Of a DNA stretch of 64,000 nucleotides, positions 27,354 to 37,308 are shown piece by piece. Within the stretch, counting starts at the first letter, position 1. The number at the start of each line of letters is the position of its first letter. The notes under the pieces were generated by a model. It was given only the letters and a program-made list of their open reading frames with translations. It did not search any database and had not been told where the DNA came from. Source of the stretch: Solobacterium sp. (lineage in GTDB: Bacteria; Bacillota_I; Bacilli_A; Erysipelotrichales; Erysipelotrichaceae); assembly GCA_017510405.1 (NCBI GenBank), contig JAFWNG010000013.1:62001-126000 (forward strand), written 5' to 3'. Position numbers and translations under genes: made by a program.

Positions 27354-27632
27354 CAGAGGATTCACATTGGGAAAAAGTACCGCACGTATTCCAGGGGTAT
27401 GCGTCAGAAAATGAAGCTGATCCGGGCTTTAATGGATGAGCCGGAATATTTGATTCTGGATGAACCGTTCGATGCGCTGGATCATAAAAGCATCCAGGCA
27501 GTAAAAGAAATACTTACGGACTATATGACATCGGAAAGGACTTTGCTGTTTACCAATCATATTGAATCGATCAATGATTTTGCGGATGAAGTGTACGAGA
27601 TCGACGATCTCTCACTGACCCGGATCCGATAA
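27354..27632 (+). pseudogene. C-terminal fragment of an ABC transporter ATP-binding protein
   Basis: The frame opens right after a stop at 27351-27353 and reads KKYRTYSRGMRQKMKLIRAL, the ABC signature motif with its neighbours, then EPEYLILDEPFDALD (Walker B and D-loop) and TLLFTNHIESI (H-loop). The Walker A half is missing. The first ATG is 27399. Joined directly to the lipoprotein remnant, which indicates a deletion junction. Without Walker A it cannot be a working ATPase. Confidence 0.72.
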
Positions 27633-27663
27633 AAAAAGCATATCCTGAGGATATGTTTTTTTA
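27632..27663. terminator. Bidirectional terminator between the decayed island and rpsT
   Basis: A run of A, stem CATATCC, loop TGA, stem GGATATG, run of T. It serves rpsT on the minus strand and the plus-strand island. Confidence 0.85.
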
Positions 27664-27924
27664 CTGAATCGTATTGACAGCTTTTGCAAGTCTGGATTTC
27701 TGACGTGCAGCGTAGTTGCCTTTTTTAATATGATTAACGACTGCTTTGTCCAGAAGCTTGTTAGCTTCATTATAAGCGCTGACAGCAGCTTCCTTATCGT
27801 TAGCCTTGACAGCTTCCTGAACACGCTTGATGGCAGTCTTCAGTTCACTCTTCTGTCCTTTTTTTGCATTCTGTCTCTTCAGATTGGTCAGAGCGCGCTT
27901 TTTCTGGGACTTAATGTTAGCCAT
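27661..27924 (-). CDS. rpsT: 30S ribosomal protein S20
   Basis: 87-residue Lys/Ala/Arg-rich helical protein starting MANIKSQKKRALTNLKRQNA, the canonical S20 N terminus, and ending RLAKAVNTIQ. GGAGGAGG precedes the start. Near lepA as in B. subtilis, but divergent from fmt. Single gene with its own promoter and terminator. Confidence 0.96.
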   Translation of the reverse strand: MANIKSQKKRALTNLKRQNAKKGQKSELKTAIKRVQEAVKANDKEAAVSAYNEANKLLDKAVVNHIKKGNYAARQKSRLAKAVNTIQ

Positions 27925-27954
27925 TTGTACACCTCCTCCTCGATAACCGAGAGA

Positions 27955-27983
27955 ATTATATCAAAGCGGTTTTGAAAATGCAA
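27955..27983 (-). promoter_or_regulatory. Promoter of rpsT
   Basis: Minus strand: TTGCAT (27978-27983), 17-bp spacer, TATAAT (27955-27960) with a TG extension. Its -35 directly abuts the -35 of the divergent fmt promoter. Confidence 0.82.
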
Positions 27984-27999
27984 TGAAAAACAGTATAAT
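27972..27999 (+). promoter_or_regulatory. Promoter of fmt-lepA-hemW
   Basis: TTGAAA (27972-27977), 16-bp spacer, TATAAT (27994-27999). AGGAGG and the fmt ATG follow about 20 bases later. Confidence 0.82.
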
Positions 28000-28022
28000 G
28001 TAACGGCACAGGAGGGCACTGT

Positions 28023-28958
28023 ATGAAACCTCGGACAATGTTTTTCGGAACACCGGTATTTGCGTGTTCTGTACTGAAAGAACTGGTGGAACAAGGGTAC
28101 CCGGTCATTGCGGCTGTTTCCCAGCCGGATAAGCCGGTCGGGCGGAAACATATTCCGCAGGCTACACCGGTCCATGCCATGGCGGATTCCTATGGAATAC
28201 CGGTACTGGCACCGGAAAAACTGAAAGAAGCGAAAGAAGAGATCGAAGCGCTGGCACCGGAGCTGATCGTGACATGCGCATACGGTCAGTTCATACCGGA
28301 AAGCATTCTCTCCATTCCGAAGTACGGCTGCCTTAATATCCATCCGTCGCTTCTGCCGAAGTACCGCGGCGGCGCACCGGTGCACCGGGCAGTGATGAAC
28401 GGGGATGCGAAGACCGGCGTATGCCTCATGGAGATGGTGAAGAAAATGGATGCCGGAAAAGTCTATGCCTGCATCGAATGCCCGATCGATGAGAATGATA
28501 CGACTGCTTCGCTGAATACGAAACTGGAGGCAGTCAGTGCGCAGCTGATCCGGGAAGCGCTGCCGAAGGTGCTGAGCGGGGAACTGCCGGGAATCGAACA
28601 GGATGAGGAACAGGTGGTCATTGCCCGCAATATCGCACCGGAAGAAGAGCAGGTCATCTTTGCCGGAGAGGACCTGAAGCAGGCATATGACCATGTGCGT
28701 GCCTTATACGACTGGCCGATCGCCTATGGTGTCGTGGACGGCGTGCGCATCAAGATGTTTGCGGCATATAAAGAAGAAAAAGAGATCGCGGAGGAACCGG
28801 GAACGGTCCTGCCGTTTGATAAGAAGAGCATGCGGATCGCGGCGAAAGGCGGCATCCTACATGTGACATCCCTGCAGATGCAGGGCAAGAAACAGATGGA
28901 CGCACAGGCATTCGCGAACGGTGCCGGCAGAAGTCTTGTCGGAAAACGTTTTGAATAG
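28023..28958 (+). CDS. fmt: Methionyl-tRNA formyltransferase
   Basis: 311 residues. N-terminal formyltransferase domain with the catalytic set in [17 protein letters not shown] (Asn, His) near residue 105 and the later Asp in MDAGKVY; C-terminal OB-like tRNA-binding domain. Formylates Met-tRNA(fMet) from 10-formyl-THF. It is not beside priA/rsmB as in many relatives; here it leads fmt-lepA-hemW. AGGAGGG 8 bases before the ATG. Confidence 0.95.
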   Translation: MKPRTMFFGTPVFACSVLKELVEQGYPVIAAVSQPDKPVGRKHIPQATPVHAMADSYGIPVLAPEKLKEAKEEIEALAPELIVTCAYGQFIPESILSIPKYGCLNIHPSLLPKYRGGAPVHRAVMNGDAKTGVCLMEMVKKMDAGKVYACIECPIDENDTTASLNTKLEAVSAQLIREALPKVLSGELPGIEQDEEQVVIARNIAPEEEQVIFAGEDLKQAYDHVRALYDWPIAYGVVDGVRIKMFAAYKEEKEIAEEPGTVLPFDKKSMRIAAKGGILHVTSLQMQGKKQMDAQAFANGAGRSLVGKRFE

Positions 28959-28968
28959 AAAGGGAACT

Positions 28969-30780
28969 ATGGATCAGAAGTATATACGTAATTTCTGCAT
29001 TATTGCGCATATTGACCACGGAAAATCCACACTGGCGGACCGCATTCTGGAAATGACGGAAACAGTCAGCCAGCGGGACATGAAGACACAGTTCCTGGAC
29101 GATATGGAACTGGAAAGAGAGCGCGGCATTACGATCAAGCTGAATGCCGTACAGCTCAAATACACAGCAGACGACGGACAGGAGTACCGGTTCAATCTGA
29201 TCGATACGCCAGGACACGTGGACTTCTCCTATGAGGTCTCACGGTCGCTTGCGGCATGCGAAGGCGCGGTGCTCGTGGTGGATTCCACCCAGGGCGTGCA
29301 GGCGCAGACACTGGCTAATACCTATCTGGCGCTGGACAACGATCTGGAGATCATCCCGGTCATCAATAAGATCGATATGATGAACTCCCAGCCGGATGTC
29401 ACAAAGAAAGAGATCGAGGATATCATCGGTCTCGACTGTGAGGACGCACCGCTGATCAGTGCGCGTACGGGAATGAATGTCAAAGAAGTCCTGGAACAGA
29501 TCGTGACGAAGATCCCGGCACCGTCCGGTGATCCGGACGCTCCGCTGCAGGCGCTGGTATTTGATTCCTTCTATGATCCGTACCGCGGCATCATCGCGCT
29601 GATCCGCATCCGGGAAGGCTCGGTATCGGTCGGCGACAAGGTGCGTTTCATGGCGACCGGTGCGGAATATGAGATCGTCGAAGCAGGTATCCGCACGCCG
29701 AATGAAGTGCGTGTACAGACACTCAACTGCGGCGACGTCGGCTGGATCGCTGCCAGCATCAAATCGATCAAGGACGTGCGCGTCGGTGACACGATGACGC
29801 ATGTGAACCATCCCGCCGCTGAACCGTTAGCCGGTTACCGCCGCATGAACCCGATGGTCTACTGCGGTCTGTATCCGTCCGACGCGGCAAAATACGAAGA
29901 TCTGCACGAAGCGCTGGACAAGCTTCAGCTCAACGACGCGTCCCTGCAGTATGAACCGGAAACGTCCCAGGCACTCGGCTTCGGCTTCCGTGCCGGCTTC
30001 CTCGGGCTTCTGCATATGGATGTCATCCAGGAACGTCTGGAGCGGGAATACGGTCTGGATCTGATCGCGACGGCACCGTCGGTCATTTATCACTGCTATC
30101 TGACGGACGGCTCGATGATCGCCATCGACAACCCGGCAAGAATGCCGGACGCGTCCAGGATCGATCATGTCGAGGAACCGTATGTCAAGGCATCGATCAT
30201 GGTGCCGGATACCTATATCGGACCGGTCATGGATCTGTGCCAGAACAAGCGCGGCATCTATAACAACATGGAAGTCATCGATACCGGACGGAATCTGATC
30301 ACCTATGAACTGCCGTTGTCCGAGATCATCTTTGATTTCTTCGACAAGCTGAAGTCGTGCTCGAAGGGATACGCTTCCCTCGACTACGAGCTGATCGGCT
30401 ACCGGAGAGAGGATCTGGTGCGCATGGACATCCTGCTGAATGGGGAAACAGTGGACGCACTGAGCGTCATTATTCACCGCAGCGAGGCATATTCGCGCGG
30501 CTCAGCGATCACGATCCGCCTCAAGCAGCTGATTCCCAAGCAGCAGTTTGAGATCCCGGTACAGGCGGCGATCGGCGGAAAGGTCATTGCCCGCACCAAT
30601 ATCAAATCCCTGCGCAAGAACGTCCTGGCCAAGTGCTACGGCGGCGATATCTCCCGTAAGAAGAAACTGCTGGAGAAGCAGAAAGAGGGAAAGAAGCGCA
30701 TGAAGAACGTCGGTTCCGTAACGATCCCGCAGGAGGCCTTCATGGCTGTCCTGTCCATGGACGATGACAGCCGGAAGTAA
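28969..30780 (+). CDS. lepA: Elongation factor 4 (LepA)
   Basis: 603-residue translational GTPase. [12 protein letters not shown] (G1, residue 14), ERGITIK (G2 region), DTPGHVDF (G3), NKIDM (G4), and the LepA-specific C-terminal domain with [18 protein letters not shown] and [18 protein letters not shown]. Promotes back-translocation or late initiation steps. ATG 28969 is chosen after AAGGGA; an upstream in-frame extension lies in the fmt end. Overlaps hemW by 17 bases. Confidence 0.96.
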   Translation: MDQKYIRNFCIIAHIDHGKSTLADRILEMTETVSQRDMKTQFLDDMELERERGITIKLNAVQLKYTADDGQEYRFNLIDTPGHVDFSYEVSRSLAACEGAVLVVDSTQGVQAQTLANTYLALDNDLEIIPVINKIDMMNSQPDVTKKEIEDIIGLDCEDAPLISARTGMNVKEVLEQIVTKIPAPSGDPDAPLQALVFDSFYDPYRGIIALIRIREGSVSVGDKVRFMATGAEYEIVEAGIRTPNEVRVQTLNCGDVGWIAASIKSIKDVRVGDTMTHVNHPAAEPLAGYRRMNPMVYCGLYPSDAAKYEDLHEALDKLQLNDASLQYEPETSQALGFGFRAGFLGLLHMDVIQERLEREYGLDLIATAPSVIYHCYLTDGSMIAIDNPARMPDASRIDHVEEPYVKASIMVPDTYIGPVMDLCQNKRGIYNNMEVIDTGRNLITYELPLSEIIFDFFDKLKSCSKGYASLDYELIGYRREDLVRMDILLNGETVDALSVIIHRSEAYSRGSAITIRLKQLIPKQQFEIPVQAAIGGKVIARTNIKSLRKNVLAKCYGGDISRKKKLLEKQKEGKKRMKNVGSVTIPQEAFMAVLSMDDDSRK

Positions 30781-31864
30781 ACAGCCTTTCCATCTGTATG
30801 TGCACGTGCCGTTCTGCCGCTCGATCTGCTATTACTGCGACTTCGTGCACGGCGTATACCGGAAACAGCAGGCAGATGCCTGGCTGGATGCACTGAAGCA
30901 GGAAATACAGGCAAGAGGGCTGCCGGAAAAACTGAAGACGATCTATATCGGCGGCGGCACACCGACCAGTCTTTCCCATGAACAGCTGGAGACACTGCTG
31001 TCTCTGCTGGACGGGAAGGAACCGCTGGAATATACCATCGAAGTCAACCCGGGAACACTGGACGATGAAACGGCAGACATCCTGGTACGGCATGGGATCA
31101 ATCGGGTGAGTCTCGGCATGCAGAGCGCAGACGATGCACTGCTGAAGCGCATCGGCCGCACGCATACGCACGCGGATACGATCCATGCGGTGAACTGTCT
31201 GAAAGCACACGGCATCACGAACATCTCGCTGGATCTGATGTATTCGCTTCCCGGACAGACCATGGATATGCTGAAAAGGTCGGCGGAGGCAGCGCACGCA
31301 CTGGCGCCGAAGCATATCTCCGTGTATTCCCTGACGGTGGAAGAAAACACGGTCTTCGGGAAGAAAGGCGTCACGCCGCTGGATGAAGACACCGAAGCGG
31401 ACATGTACGAATATCTGCGGGATACGCTGCCGGCAATGGGGTATGAACGCTATGAGACGGCAAACTTCGCGGTACCGGGCTATGCGTCGAAACACAATCT
31501 CTGTTACTGGGATTACCGCGATTTCCTCGGTTTCTCCTGCGGCGCAAGCGGGAAGGAAGGACTGCTGCGGTACGACAATACACGCAGTATTGCGGAATAC
31601 ATAAAAGATCCGCTGCGGCGTAAGGAATACCCGTTAACAAAAGAAGAAGCGATGTTTGAGGCAGTCATGATGAATCTGCGCAAGCGGAAGGGACTCGGAC
31701 TGCAGGCGTTTGAAGAAATGTTCGGCATGAGCGTACAGCACGCATTCGGCGCGAAGCTGGAAAGACTGCTGAAGGACGGCAGCCTCAGGATCGATGCCGG
31801 ATACCTGTACTGCTCAGACAGGGGATATGATATACTGAACAGTATTCTGACAGAACTACTTTAA
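30764..31864 (+). CDS. hemW: Radical SAM heme chaperone HemW
   Basis: 366 residues. The radical SAM cluster motif is CRSICYYC (CxxxCxxC) near residue 18; [11 protein letters not shown] near 61 and VNPGTLDDE follow. The HemW-type cluster spacing and the lepA neighbour argue for the heme chaperone and against coproporphyrinogen dehydrogenase HemN. Starts inside the lepA end (17-base overlap). Confidence 0.9.
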   Translation: MTAGSKQPFHLYVHVPFCRSICYYCDFVHGVYRKQQADAWLDALKQEIQARGLPEKLKTIYIGGGTPTSLSHEQLETLLSLLDGKEPLEYTIEVNPGTLDDETADILVRHGINRVSLGMQSADDALLKRIGRTHTHADTIHAVNCLKAHGITNISLDLMYSLPGQTMDMLKRSAEAAHALAPKHISVYSLTVEENTVFGKKGVTPLDEDTEADMYEYLRDTLPAMGYERYETANFAVPGYASKHNLCYWDYRDFLGFSCGASGKEGLLRYDNTRSIAEYIKDPLRRKEYPLTKEEAMFEAVMMNLRKRKGLGLQAFEEMFGMSVQHAFGAKLERLLKDGSLRIDAGYLYCSDRGYDILNSILTELL

Positions 31865-31873
31865 GGAGCGATT

Positions 31874-32248
31874 ATGGCAACACTGAAGAAAAGCAAGAAA
31901 AAGGGAAAAAGCGAGCGGGCTGTAGAAATGGCGCGTCAGGCGGAAGAAGAGCGTCAGCAGCTGGAAGCACAGAAAGAAGAGAAAAAGAAGAACTGGAATT
32001 TCGTCCTGGCGTTTGAAGGACTGGCAATGGCAGTGGCTTCCTTCGTATTCACATATATGGGCATCGTCGGATTCCTTTCCCTGGCCTTCAACGGCTACAA
32101 TATTTACCGTACAAAACCGTACGGCGGCAAAGATTATAAGATGGCAATTGCCGGTGTGATCGTATCGTGTCTCGGTCTGATCATGGCATTCTGGGGCTGG
32201 AATCTGATCTTTACGAAATTCGGCCTGACACCGGTGGAACTCAACTGA
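31874..32248 (+). CDS. Small membrane protein with a charged N-terminal coiled coil
   Basis: 124 residues. Residues 1-40 are Lys/Glu-rich and probably helical (KKSKKKGKSERAVEMARQAE), then two membrane segments (about 43-65 and 85-110) flank a short YRTKPYGGKDYKM loop. The pair of helices resembles the DUF4190 type, but I cannot place it in a family. AAGGAG precedes the start. Lies 9 bases after hemW and may be co-transcribed with it. Function unknown. Confidence 0.75.
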   Translation: MATLKKSKKKGKSERAVEMARQAEEERQQLEAQKEEKKKNWNFVLAFEGLAMAVASFVFTYMGIVGFLSLAFNGYNIYRTKPYGGKDYKMAIAGVIVSCLGLIMAFWGWNLIFTKFGLTPVELN

Positions 32249-32254
32249 TTTATC

Positions 32255-32283
32255 TTGCCATAACATGGCATACATGATATGAT
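32255..32283 (+). promoter_or_regulatory. Promoter of rpsO
   Basis: TTGCCA (32255-32260), 17-bp spacer, TATGAT (32278-32283). The leader to the rpsO start is about 75 bases. Confidence 0.82.
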
Positions 32284-32301
32284 AGTCAGGCTTTCAGGCT
32301 G

Positions 32302-32342
32302 GGTCTTCCGTATCCTCAACGGTCTGCTCGGTCTGGAAGGAC
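32302..32342 (+). promoter_or_regulatory. Structured rpsO leader, candidate S15 autoregulatory element
   Basis: GGTCTTCC (32302-32309) can pair with GGAAGGAC (32335-32342) with one bulge, leaving a 25-base loop. S15 commonly represses its own mRNA through 5' leader structures in Bacillota; the structures differ between groups, so this is an inference. Confidence 0.4.
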
Positions 32343-32364
32343 AGAAAGAAAAGAGGAGAAAAAA

Positions 32365-32631
32365 ATGTTAAGCAAAGAGAAAAAGGCAGAGCTCGTCGAA
32401 AAGTTCGGACGCAGCGAAGGCGACACAGGTTCCGTTGAAGTACAGGTTGCTATGTTAACAGAGCAGATCAACGCTCTGACAGAACACCTGAAGGCAAACA
32501 AGCATGACTATTCTTCCAACCGCGGTCTGCTGAAGATGGTAGGACGCAGAAGAAAGATGCTTGAATACCTCAAGAGAACAGACGTCAACCGTTACCGTGA
32601 CCTCGTAAAAGCACTCGGACTCAGAAAGTAA
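32365..32631 (+). CDS. rpsO: 30S ribosomal protein S15
   Basis: 88 residues, [20 protein letters not shown] at the start, then [23 protein letters not shown] and HSSNRGLL-type segment [21 protein letters not shown] primary binder of 16S rRNA helices 20-22. AGAGGAG precedes the ATG. In many genomes rpsO adjoins pnp; here pnp is 10 kb away. Confidence 0.96.
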   Translation: MLSKEKKAELVEKFGRSEGDTGSVEVQVAMLTEQINALTEHLKANKHDYSSNRGLLKMVGRRRKMLEYLKRTDVNRYRDLVKALGLRK

Positions 32632-32640
32632 GACTGCTTG

Positions 32641-32669
32641 CCGGATATGTAAAATGTCCGGTTTTTTTA
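32641..32669 (+). terminator. Intrinsic terminator of rpsO
   Basis: CCGGATAT, loop GTAAA, ATGTCCGG (one G-U pair), then seven T. Confidence 0.85.
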
Positions 32670-32698
32670 TTGTTTTCGGTACCCGTTTGCAATATATT
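32670..32698 (+). promoter_or_regulatory. Promoter of the ABC transporter pair
   Basis: TTGTTT (32670-32675), 17-bp spacer, TATATT (32693-32698). It begins right at the T run of the rpsO terminator. Confidence 0.6.
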
Positions 32699-32718
32699 AC
32701 GTTTGTAGGTAAGAGACC

Positions 32719-33420
32719 ATGAGTTATATAGAATTTGAAAATGTCACAAAAGTATACCATGTCGGTGAAGTGGACATTCACGCGCTTGCGGGAGTGGATT
32801 TTGCTGTGGAAAAAGGGGAAGTCGTCATCGTTGCCGGAGCCAGCGGCGCCGGAAAGAGCACGATCCTGAACATTCTGGGCGGAATGGATACGCCTACGGC
32901 AGGACGCATCGTCGTGGACGGAGCGCGCGTCGATCAGATGAATGAAAAGCAGCTGACGGACTACCGTCGCTATGATATCGGCTTTGTTTTCCAGTTCTAT
33001 AATCTGGTACAGAATCTTACCGCTCTGGAAAATGTGGAACTGGCAACGGAGATCTGCCGGGATCCGCTCGTACCGTCAAAGGTGCTCGCGGACGTCGGCC
33101 TGCAGGAAAGAATAAACAATTTCCCGAGCCAGCTGTCCGGCGGCGAACAGCAGCGTGTTGCCATCGCGCGCGCCCTGGCAAAGAATCCGAAGCTTCTTCT
33201 GTGCGATGAACCGACCGGCGCACTGGACTATGTGACCGGCAAGCAGATCCTGAAAGTGCTGCAGGAGATGTCGCGCAGCTACGGCATGACCGTTATCATC
33301 ATTACGCATAACCTGGCGCTGTGTCCGATGGGAGACCGCGTATTCCGCGTCAAGAGCGGAAAGATCATATCCGCGGAGTATAACGAGCATCCGACGGATA
33401 TCGATGAGATCGAGTGGTAA
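32719..33420 (+). CDS. ABC transporter ATP-binding protein (MacB/LolD type)
   Basis: 233 residues with all ABC motifs: GASGAGKST (Walker A, residue 41), Q-loop in [19 protein letters not shown], signature [15 protein letters not shown] near 140, [12 protein letters not shown] (Walker B) and THNLAL (H-loop). The FQFYNL and EPTGALD forms are those of ATPases paired with FtsX/MacB-type permeases, which push or pull on extracytoplasmic substrates and do not import. Paired with the giant permease that begins 4 bases after the stop. Confidence 0.92.
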   Translation: MSYIEFENVTKVYHVGEVDIHALAGVDFAVEKGEVVIVAGASGAGKSTILNILGGMDTPTAGRIVVDGARVDQMNEKQLTDYRRYDIGFVFQFYNLVQNLTALENVELATEICRDPLVPSKVLADVGLQERINNFPSQLSGGEQQRVAIARALAKNPKLLLCDEPTGALDYVTGKQILKVLQEMSRSYGMTVIIITHNLALCPMGDRVFRVKSGKIISAEYNEHPTDIDEIEW

Positions 33421-33423
33421 ATA

Positions 33424-36400
33424 ATGAACAGTACTCTGTTAAAAAGCATACTCCGGCTGATCCGGGACACAATCGGACGCTTTATGTCTCTGACGGCGAT
33501 CGTAACGATCGGTGTTGCTTTTTTTGTCGGTGTTTCCGCGGCGTCTCCGATCATGGGATACAGCGTGGACAAATATGACGACGAGACCGGTCTGAAGGAT
33601 ATCACGATCTATTCCGACTACGGCTTTGATCCGGCGGACGTGGAAGCGGTGCGAAAGAATCCGTATGTGAAAGAGGCGGAGGGAACGTACTTTGCGGATG
33701 CGGTAGGCGTATGCGGACAGGTATCGGTGATCACCCGGATCCATGCCTGGGATCCTGACGGCGTTACCAACCGGTTCGTTCTGAAAGAAGGACGTCTGCC
33801 GGAGAAGAAAGACGAAGCGCTGGCAGAAGCGGGTACGGAGCTGGAACAGGGATTCCCGATCGGTTCGGAAGTCGAACTCGTCATTCCGGACGATGACGGC
33901 ACAAGTGCGCTGCAGATCCGGAAAGTGACCATTGTCGGTACGATCGATACCCCGGTGTATCTGAACATGACAAAGGAAAACAGCACGCTGTCCAACCAGT
34001 ATATAGAGACCTATCTGTATGTCCCGGAAGCTGCGTTCTCGGATGAGTATTATCTGGAAATGAATATCCTGCTGAAAGACGCGGAAGCGTACAATGCGTT
34101 TACCGACGCGTATGAAGACTACGCAAAAGAAGCCGCGGCTTCTCTGGAAGAACTGGCGGCAGCGCAGAAAGACAAACGGATCGGCCGCATCAAGGCGGAT
34201 GCGCTGAAAGAATACGAAGACGGCCTCAAAGAATACGAGGACGGGAAAAAAGAGTTCGAGGAAGGTATTTCCGACGCGGAGAAAGAGATCCGGGAAGGTC
34301 AGGAAGAAATCGACGAAGGCGAAGAAGAGATCCGCAAGGGAGAAGAAGAGATCGAAAAGAACCAGAAACTTCTGGATGAGGAAACAGCCGCCGCACTTCG
34401 GAAACTGGAAAACGCATCCAGGGATCTGCGGCAGGGAAAAGCGGAATACGAAAAGAACAAGAAGGAATTTGAAGCGACAAAGAAAGAGCTGCTGGCGAAA
34501 ACGGCAGAGATCGATAACGGCATAAAGCAGATCGACAGCGGCATTGCCTCGCTCAATGAGGCAAAGGAAGGACTGGCGCAGATCGACGACGGACTGCGGC
34601 AGATCCGCGAGGCGAAAGCACAGCTGAATGAAGCGAAAGCCGGCATTGAGAAGGCGATGAGCGAACCGCTGTTCACCGTGAATGATCCGATATCCGTACT
34701 GGTACGGTTTGCCCCGGAAGTGGGTTCGGTCATCAGCGCGCTCGGCATCTCCGAAGACGATACGATCGCGTCGCTGCTGGACGCGCTGCAGGTGCAGGAT
34801 TCCCTCTGGGACAGCGCCCAGGCAGGGCTGGAGAGGATCCCGGAAGAATACCGCAGCGTTCCTGTTTCATCGCTTGCGGAAGAACTGTCGGAAGAGGAAT
34901 ACAGACAGCTGCTGGAGGTCCTGGCGGCGATCGGATTCAGTGAGGATACGACGATCGACAGCGTCATTCAGTATATCGAGGAAAACAGAAACCAGTCGGA
35001 GAATACCTATCCGCTCATCAACGCGCTTCTGTCCATGGCGAAGATCACCGACAGTACGCCGCTGTCTCTGTTATGCGAGGCGGATCCGTCCGTCCGGGAA
35101 CTGGTCAGCGCGATGGGCCTGACCGAAGAGAACAATGTCGGCGAACTGCGGCGGGCTCTGGACGCGCAGATCGCAGAGCTTGACCGGCAGGAAAAAGAAC
35201 TGCAGGAGACCCGTAACGGCGTCATTTCCCAGCTTGCGGCGAACGGCCTGGACGGAAATAATATCGACGGCGAGATCGCTTCCCTGAAGAAACAGCGCAG
35301 TGATCTGACCGCGCTGCGGAAACAGATCCTGGACGGCATCGCGGAAGGCGAAGCGAAGCTCAAGGAAGCGTGGCTTACGATCCAGGAAGGCGAAAAGGAG
35401 ATCGATGAAGGCCGAAGGAAACTGGCGGAAGAAACAGCGAAGGCACAGGCGCAGCTCGATGATGCCAGAAGCCAGCTGCGTGCATCAAAAAACCTGATCA
35501 CAAAATCTCTCGGTGAACTGGGGGACGCCAGAAAGGAACTGGCGGATGCCCGGAAGAAAGGCATCAAGGAACTCGAAGACGCAAAGAAAAAGCTCGATGA
35601 CGCCAAGAAGGAGATCGATGATCTGAAGCCCGGTCACTGGACGATCCTGGACCGCACATCGCACTATGCCTCCGCGACGTACCGGAATACCGTGGACCAG
35701 ATGGAAGCCATCGGCCGGCTGTTCCCTGTATTCTTCATCCTTGTGGCGGCGCTGGTGTGCCTGACGACGATGACGCGCATGGTCGACGAACAGCGCGGCG
35801 AACTGGGCGTACTGCGCGCCATGGGATATTCCCGGCTGCAGTGTGCCGGCAAATATCTGATCTACGCGGGCATGGCGACACTGCTTGGCGAAGTGATCGG
35901 CGTGATCGCCGGACTTGCCGTATTCCCGTTTGTTATCTATCACACATGGCGCATGATGTATATCCTGCCGGATATGCGCCTCACGATCCCGTGGAATATC
36001 ATCGCTCTGTCGTGCTTCGGCTTCATGGGCGGAATGCTTCTGACGACCTGGTTCGCGTGCCGCCGGGATACAAGTGAAGTGCCGGCGCAGCTGATGCGTC
36101 CGAAGGCGCCGAAGCTCGGCCGCAAGACTCTGCTTGAACGAATTCCGCTGATCTGGAACCGACTGACTTTCACATGGAAAGTCACGATGCGCAATATCTT
36201 CCGCTACCGTCAGCGCTTTATCATGACCGTGGCCGGCGTGGCCGGCTGTACGGCTCTGCTGGTGACCGGCGGCGGCATCCGGGATTCGATCAATTCCATG
36301 GTCGACGTGCAGTTCTATGACATCTACCAGTACGACGGCAGCGCCGCTCTGACGGAAGATATCACAGAAAAGGAAGCGGAAAAACTGGCGGAACGGCTGA

Positions 36401-37308
36401 ACCGGAGGGACGACGTCGATCACGCGGTGACCGTGCGCATGTACAGCGCCATGGCGGCTTCCGGAAACGGTATCGATGAGACGGTATCCGTGCAGATCTT
36501 CAGTGAGCCCGAAGACGTAAAGCAGGCGTACCGGCTGCGTACGCGCCGGGGAAAGAAGCCGATCGTACTGGATGACAGCGGCGTTGTCCTTTCCGAAAAA
36601 CTGGCGGAGAATCTTGGCTTATCGGTCGGGGATCCCATTACGTTTGAAGGGGAAGACGGCAGGACCAGAGCTGTTCCGGTCAGTGCGGTCACGGAGATGT
36701 ACATCCGTCATTACGTGCTGATCAGCGAAGCCTGCTACGAAGAATACTTCGGCGCGCTTCCCGAACAGATGTCGCTTCTCATCAAGGGAAACGGCGATAC
36801 GCAGGAAGTGCGCGCTCTGCAGGAAGATCTGACCGAAATGGCAGAAGTGGAATCGATCGCGTTCTTCGACGTCATACTGGAAAACTTCAACGGCATGGTC
36901 AAGGGACTCGATATCATCGTCTGGACGCTGATCCTGTCGTCCATGGCTCTGGCATTTGTGGTTCTGGGCAATCTGATCAACGTAAATATCAGCGAAAGAC
37001 AGCGTGAGATCGCAACTCTGAAAGTCCTGGGATTCCGGAAGAAGGAAGTCGAAAACTATATCTACAAGGAAAACCACATCCTGACGCTGATCGGCGCAAT
37101 GGCCGGTCTTCCGGTCGGCACGGTGCTGCATCATTACATCATGCGGATGGTGGAGATGGACTACATTATGTTCGGCCGTGAAGTTCTCTGGCCGAGTTAT
37201 GTGATGGCGGCGTGCATGACGTTCTTCTTCGGCATTCTTGTCAACCATGCGATGGCCGGCAAACTGTCCGCGATCAAAATGGTGGAAAGCCTGAAGAGCG
37301 TGGAATGA
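33424..37308 (+). CDS. Giant FtsX-like ABC permease with an extracellular coiled-coil stalk
   Basis: 1294 residues. One N-terminal membrane segment (about 15-38), then an extracellular MacB-like domain, and a coiled coil of roughly 480 residues (about 240-725) rich in Glu/Lys/Leu with repeats such as GQEEIDEGEEEIRKGEEEIE. Its tip (about 405-590) contains three copies of a 20-residue helix motif. Two FtsX permease blocks follow: three segments near 765-880 and three near 1160-1290. Such proteins occur in gut and oral Bacillota and are thought to transmit ATP-driven motion to cell-surface partners. Cargo unknown. ATGA overlap with the next gene. Confidence 0.88.
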   Translation: MNSTLLKSILRLIRDTIGRFMSLTAIVTIGVAFFVGVSAASPIMGYSVDKYDDETGLKDITIYSDYGFDPADVEAVRKNPYVKEAEGTYFADAVGVCGQVSVITRIHAWDPDGVTNRFVLKEGRLPEKKDEALAEAGTELEQGFPIGSEVELVIPDDDGTSALQIRKVTIVGTIDTPVYLNMTKENSTLSNQYIETYLYVPEAAFSDEYYLEMNILLKDAEAYNAFTDAYEDYAKEAAASLEELAAAQKDKRIGRIKADALKEYEDGLKEYEDGKKEFEEGISDAEKEIREGQEEIDEGEEEIRKGEEEIEKNQKLLDEETAAALRKLENASRDLRQGKAEYEKNKKEFEATKKELLAKTAEIDNGIKQIDSGIASLNEAKEGLAQIDDGLRQIREAKAQLNEAKAGIEKAMSEPLFTVNDPISVLVRFAPEVGSVISALGISEDDTIASLLDALQVQDSLWDSAQAGLERIPEEYRSVPVSSLAEELSEEEYRQLLEVLAAIGFSEDTTIDSVIQYIEENRNQSENTYPLINALLSMAKITDSTPLSLLCEADPSVRELVSAMGLTEENNVGELRRALDAQIAELDRQEKELQETRNGVISQLAANGLDGNNIDGEIASLKKQRSDLTALRKQILDGIAEGEAKLKEAWLTIQEGEKEIDEGRRKLAEETAKAQAQLDDARSQLRASKNLITKSLGELGDARKELADARKKGIKELEDAKKKLDDAKKEIDDLKPGHWTILDRTSHYASATYRNTVDQMEAIGRLFPVFFILVAALVCLTTMTRMVDEQRGELGVLRAMGYSRLQCAGKYLIYAGMATLLGEVIGVIAGLAVFPFVIYHTWRMMYILPDMRLTIPWNIIALSCFGFMGGMLLTTWFACRRDTSEVPAQLMRPKAPKLGRKTLLERIPLIWNRLTFTWKVTMRNIFRYRQRFIMTVAGVAGCTALLVTGGGIRDSINSMVDVQFYDIYQYDGSAALTEDITEKEAEKLAERLNRRDDVDHAVTVRMYSAMAASGNGIDETVSVQIFSEPEDVKQAYRLRTRRGKKPIVLDDSGVVLSEKLAENLGLSVGDPITFEGEDGRTRAVPVSAVTEMYIRHYVLISEACYEEYFGALPEQMSLLIKGNGDTQEVRALQEDLTEMAEVESIAFFDVILENFNGMVKGLDIIVWTLILSSMALAFVVLGNLINVNISERQREIATLKVLGFRKKEVENYIYKENHILTLIGAMAGLPVGTVLHHYIMRMVEMDYIMFGREVLWPSYVMAACMTFFFGILVNHAMAGKLSAIKMVESLKSVE

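Noticed and set aside
27182-27439. Intact small gene at 27182-27439
   Set aside because: It is the second frame of the interrupted lipoprotein; without the signal sequence it makes no sense on its own.
28941-28956. GAAAACGTTTTGAA at the fmt end as a cre site
   Set aside because: It lacks the TG and CA ends of the consensus and lies at the end of a coding region before lepA.
35007-35606. Long Ser/Phe-rich minus-strand frames opposite the permease
   Set aside because: These mirror the Glu/Lys/Leu-rich coiled coil of the real gene on the other strand and have no start signals.
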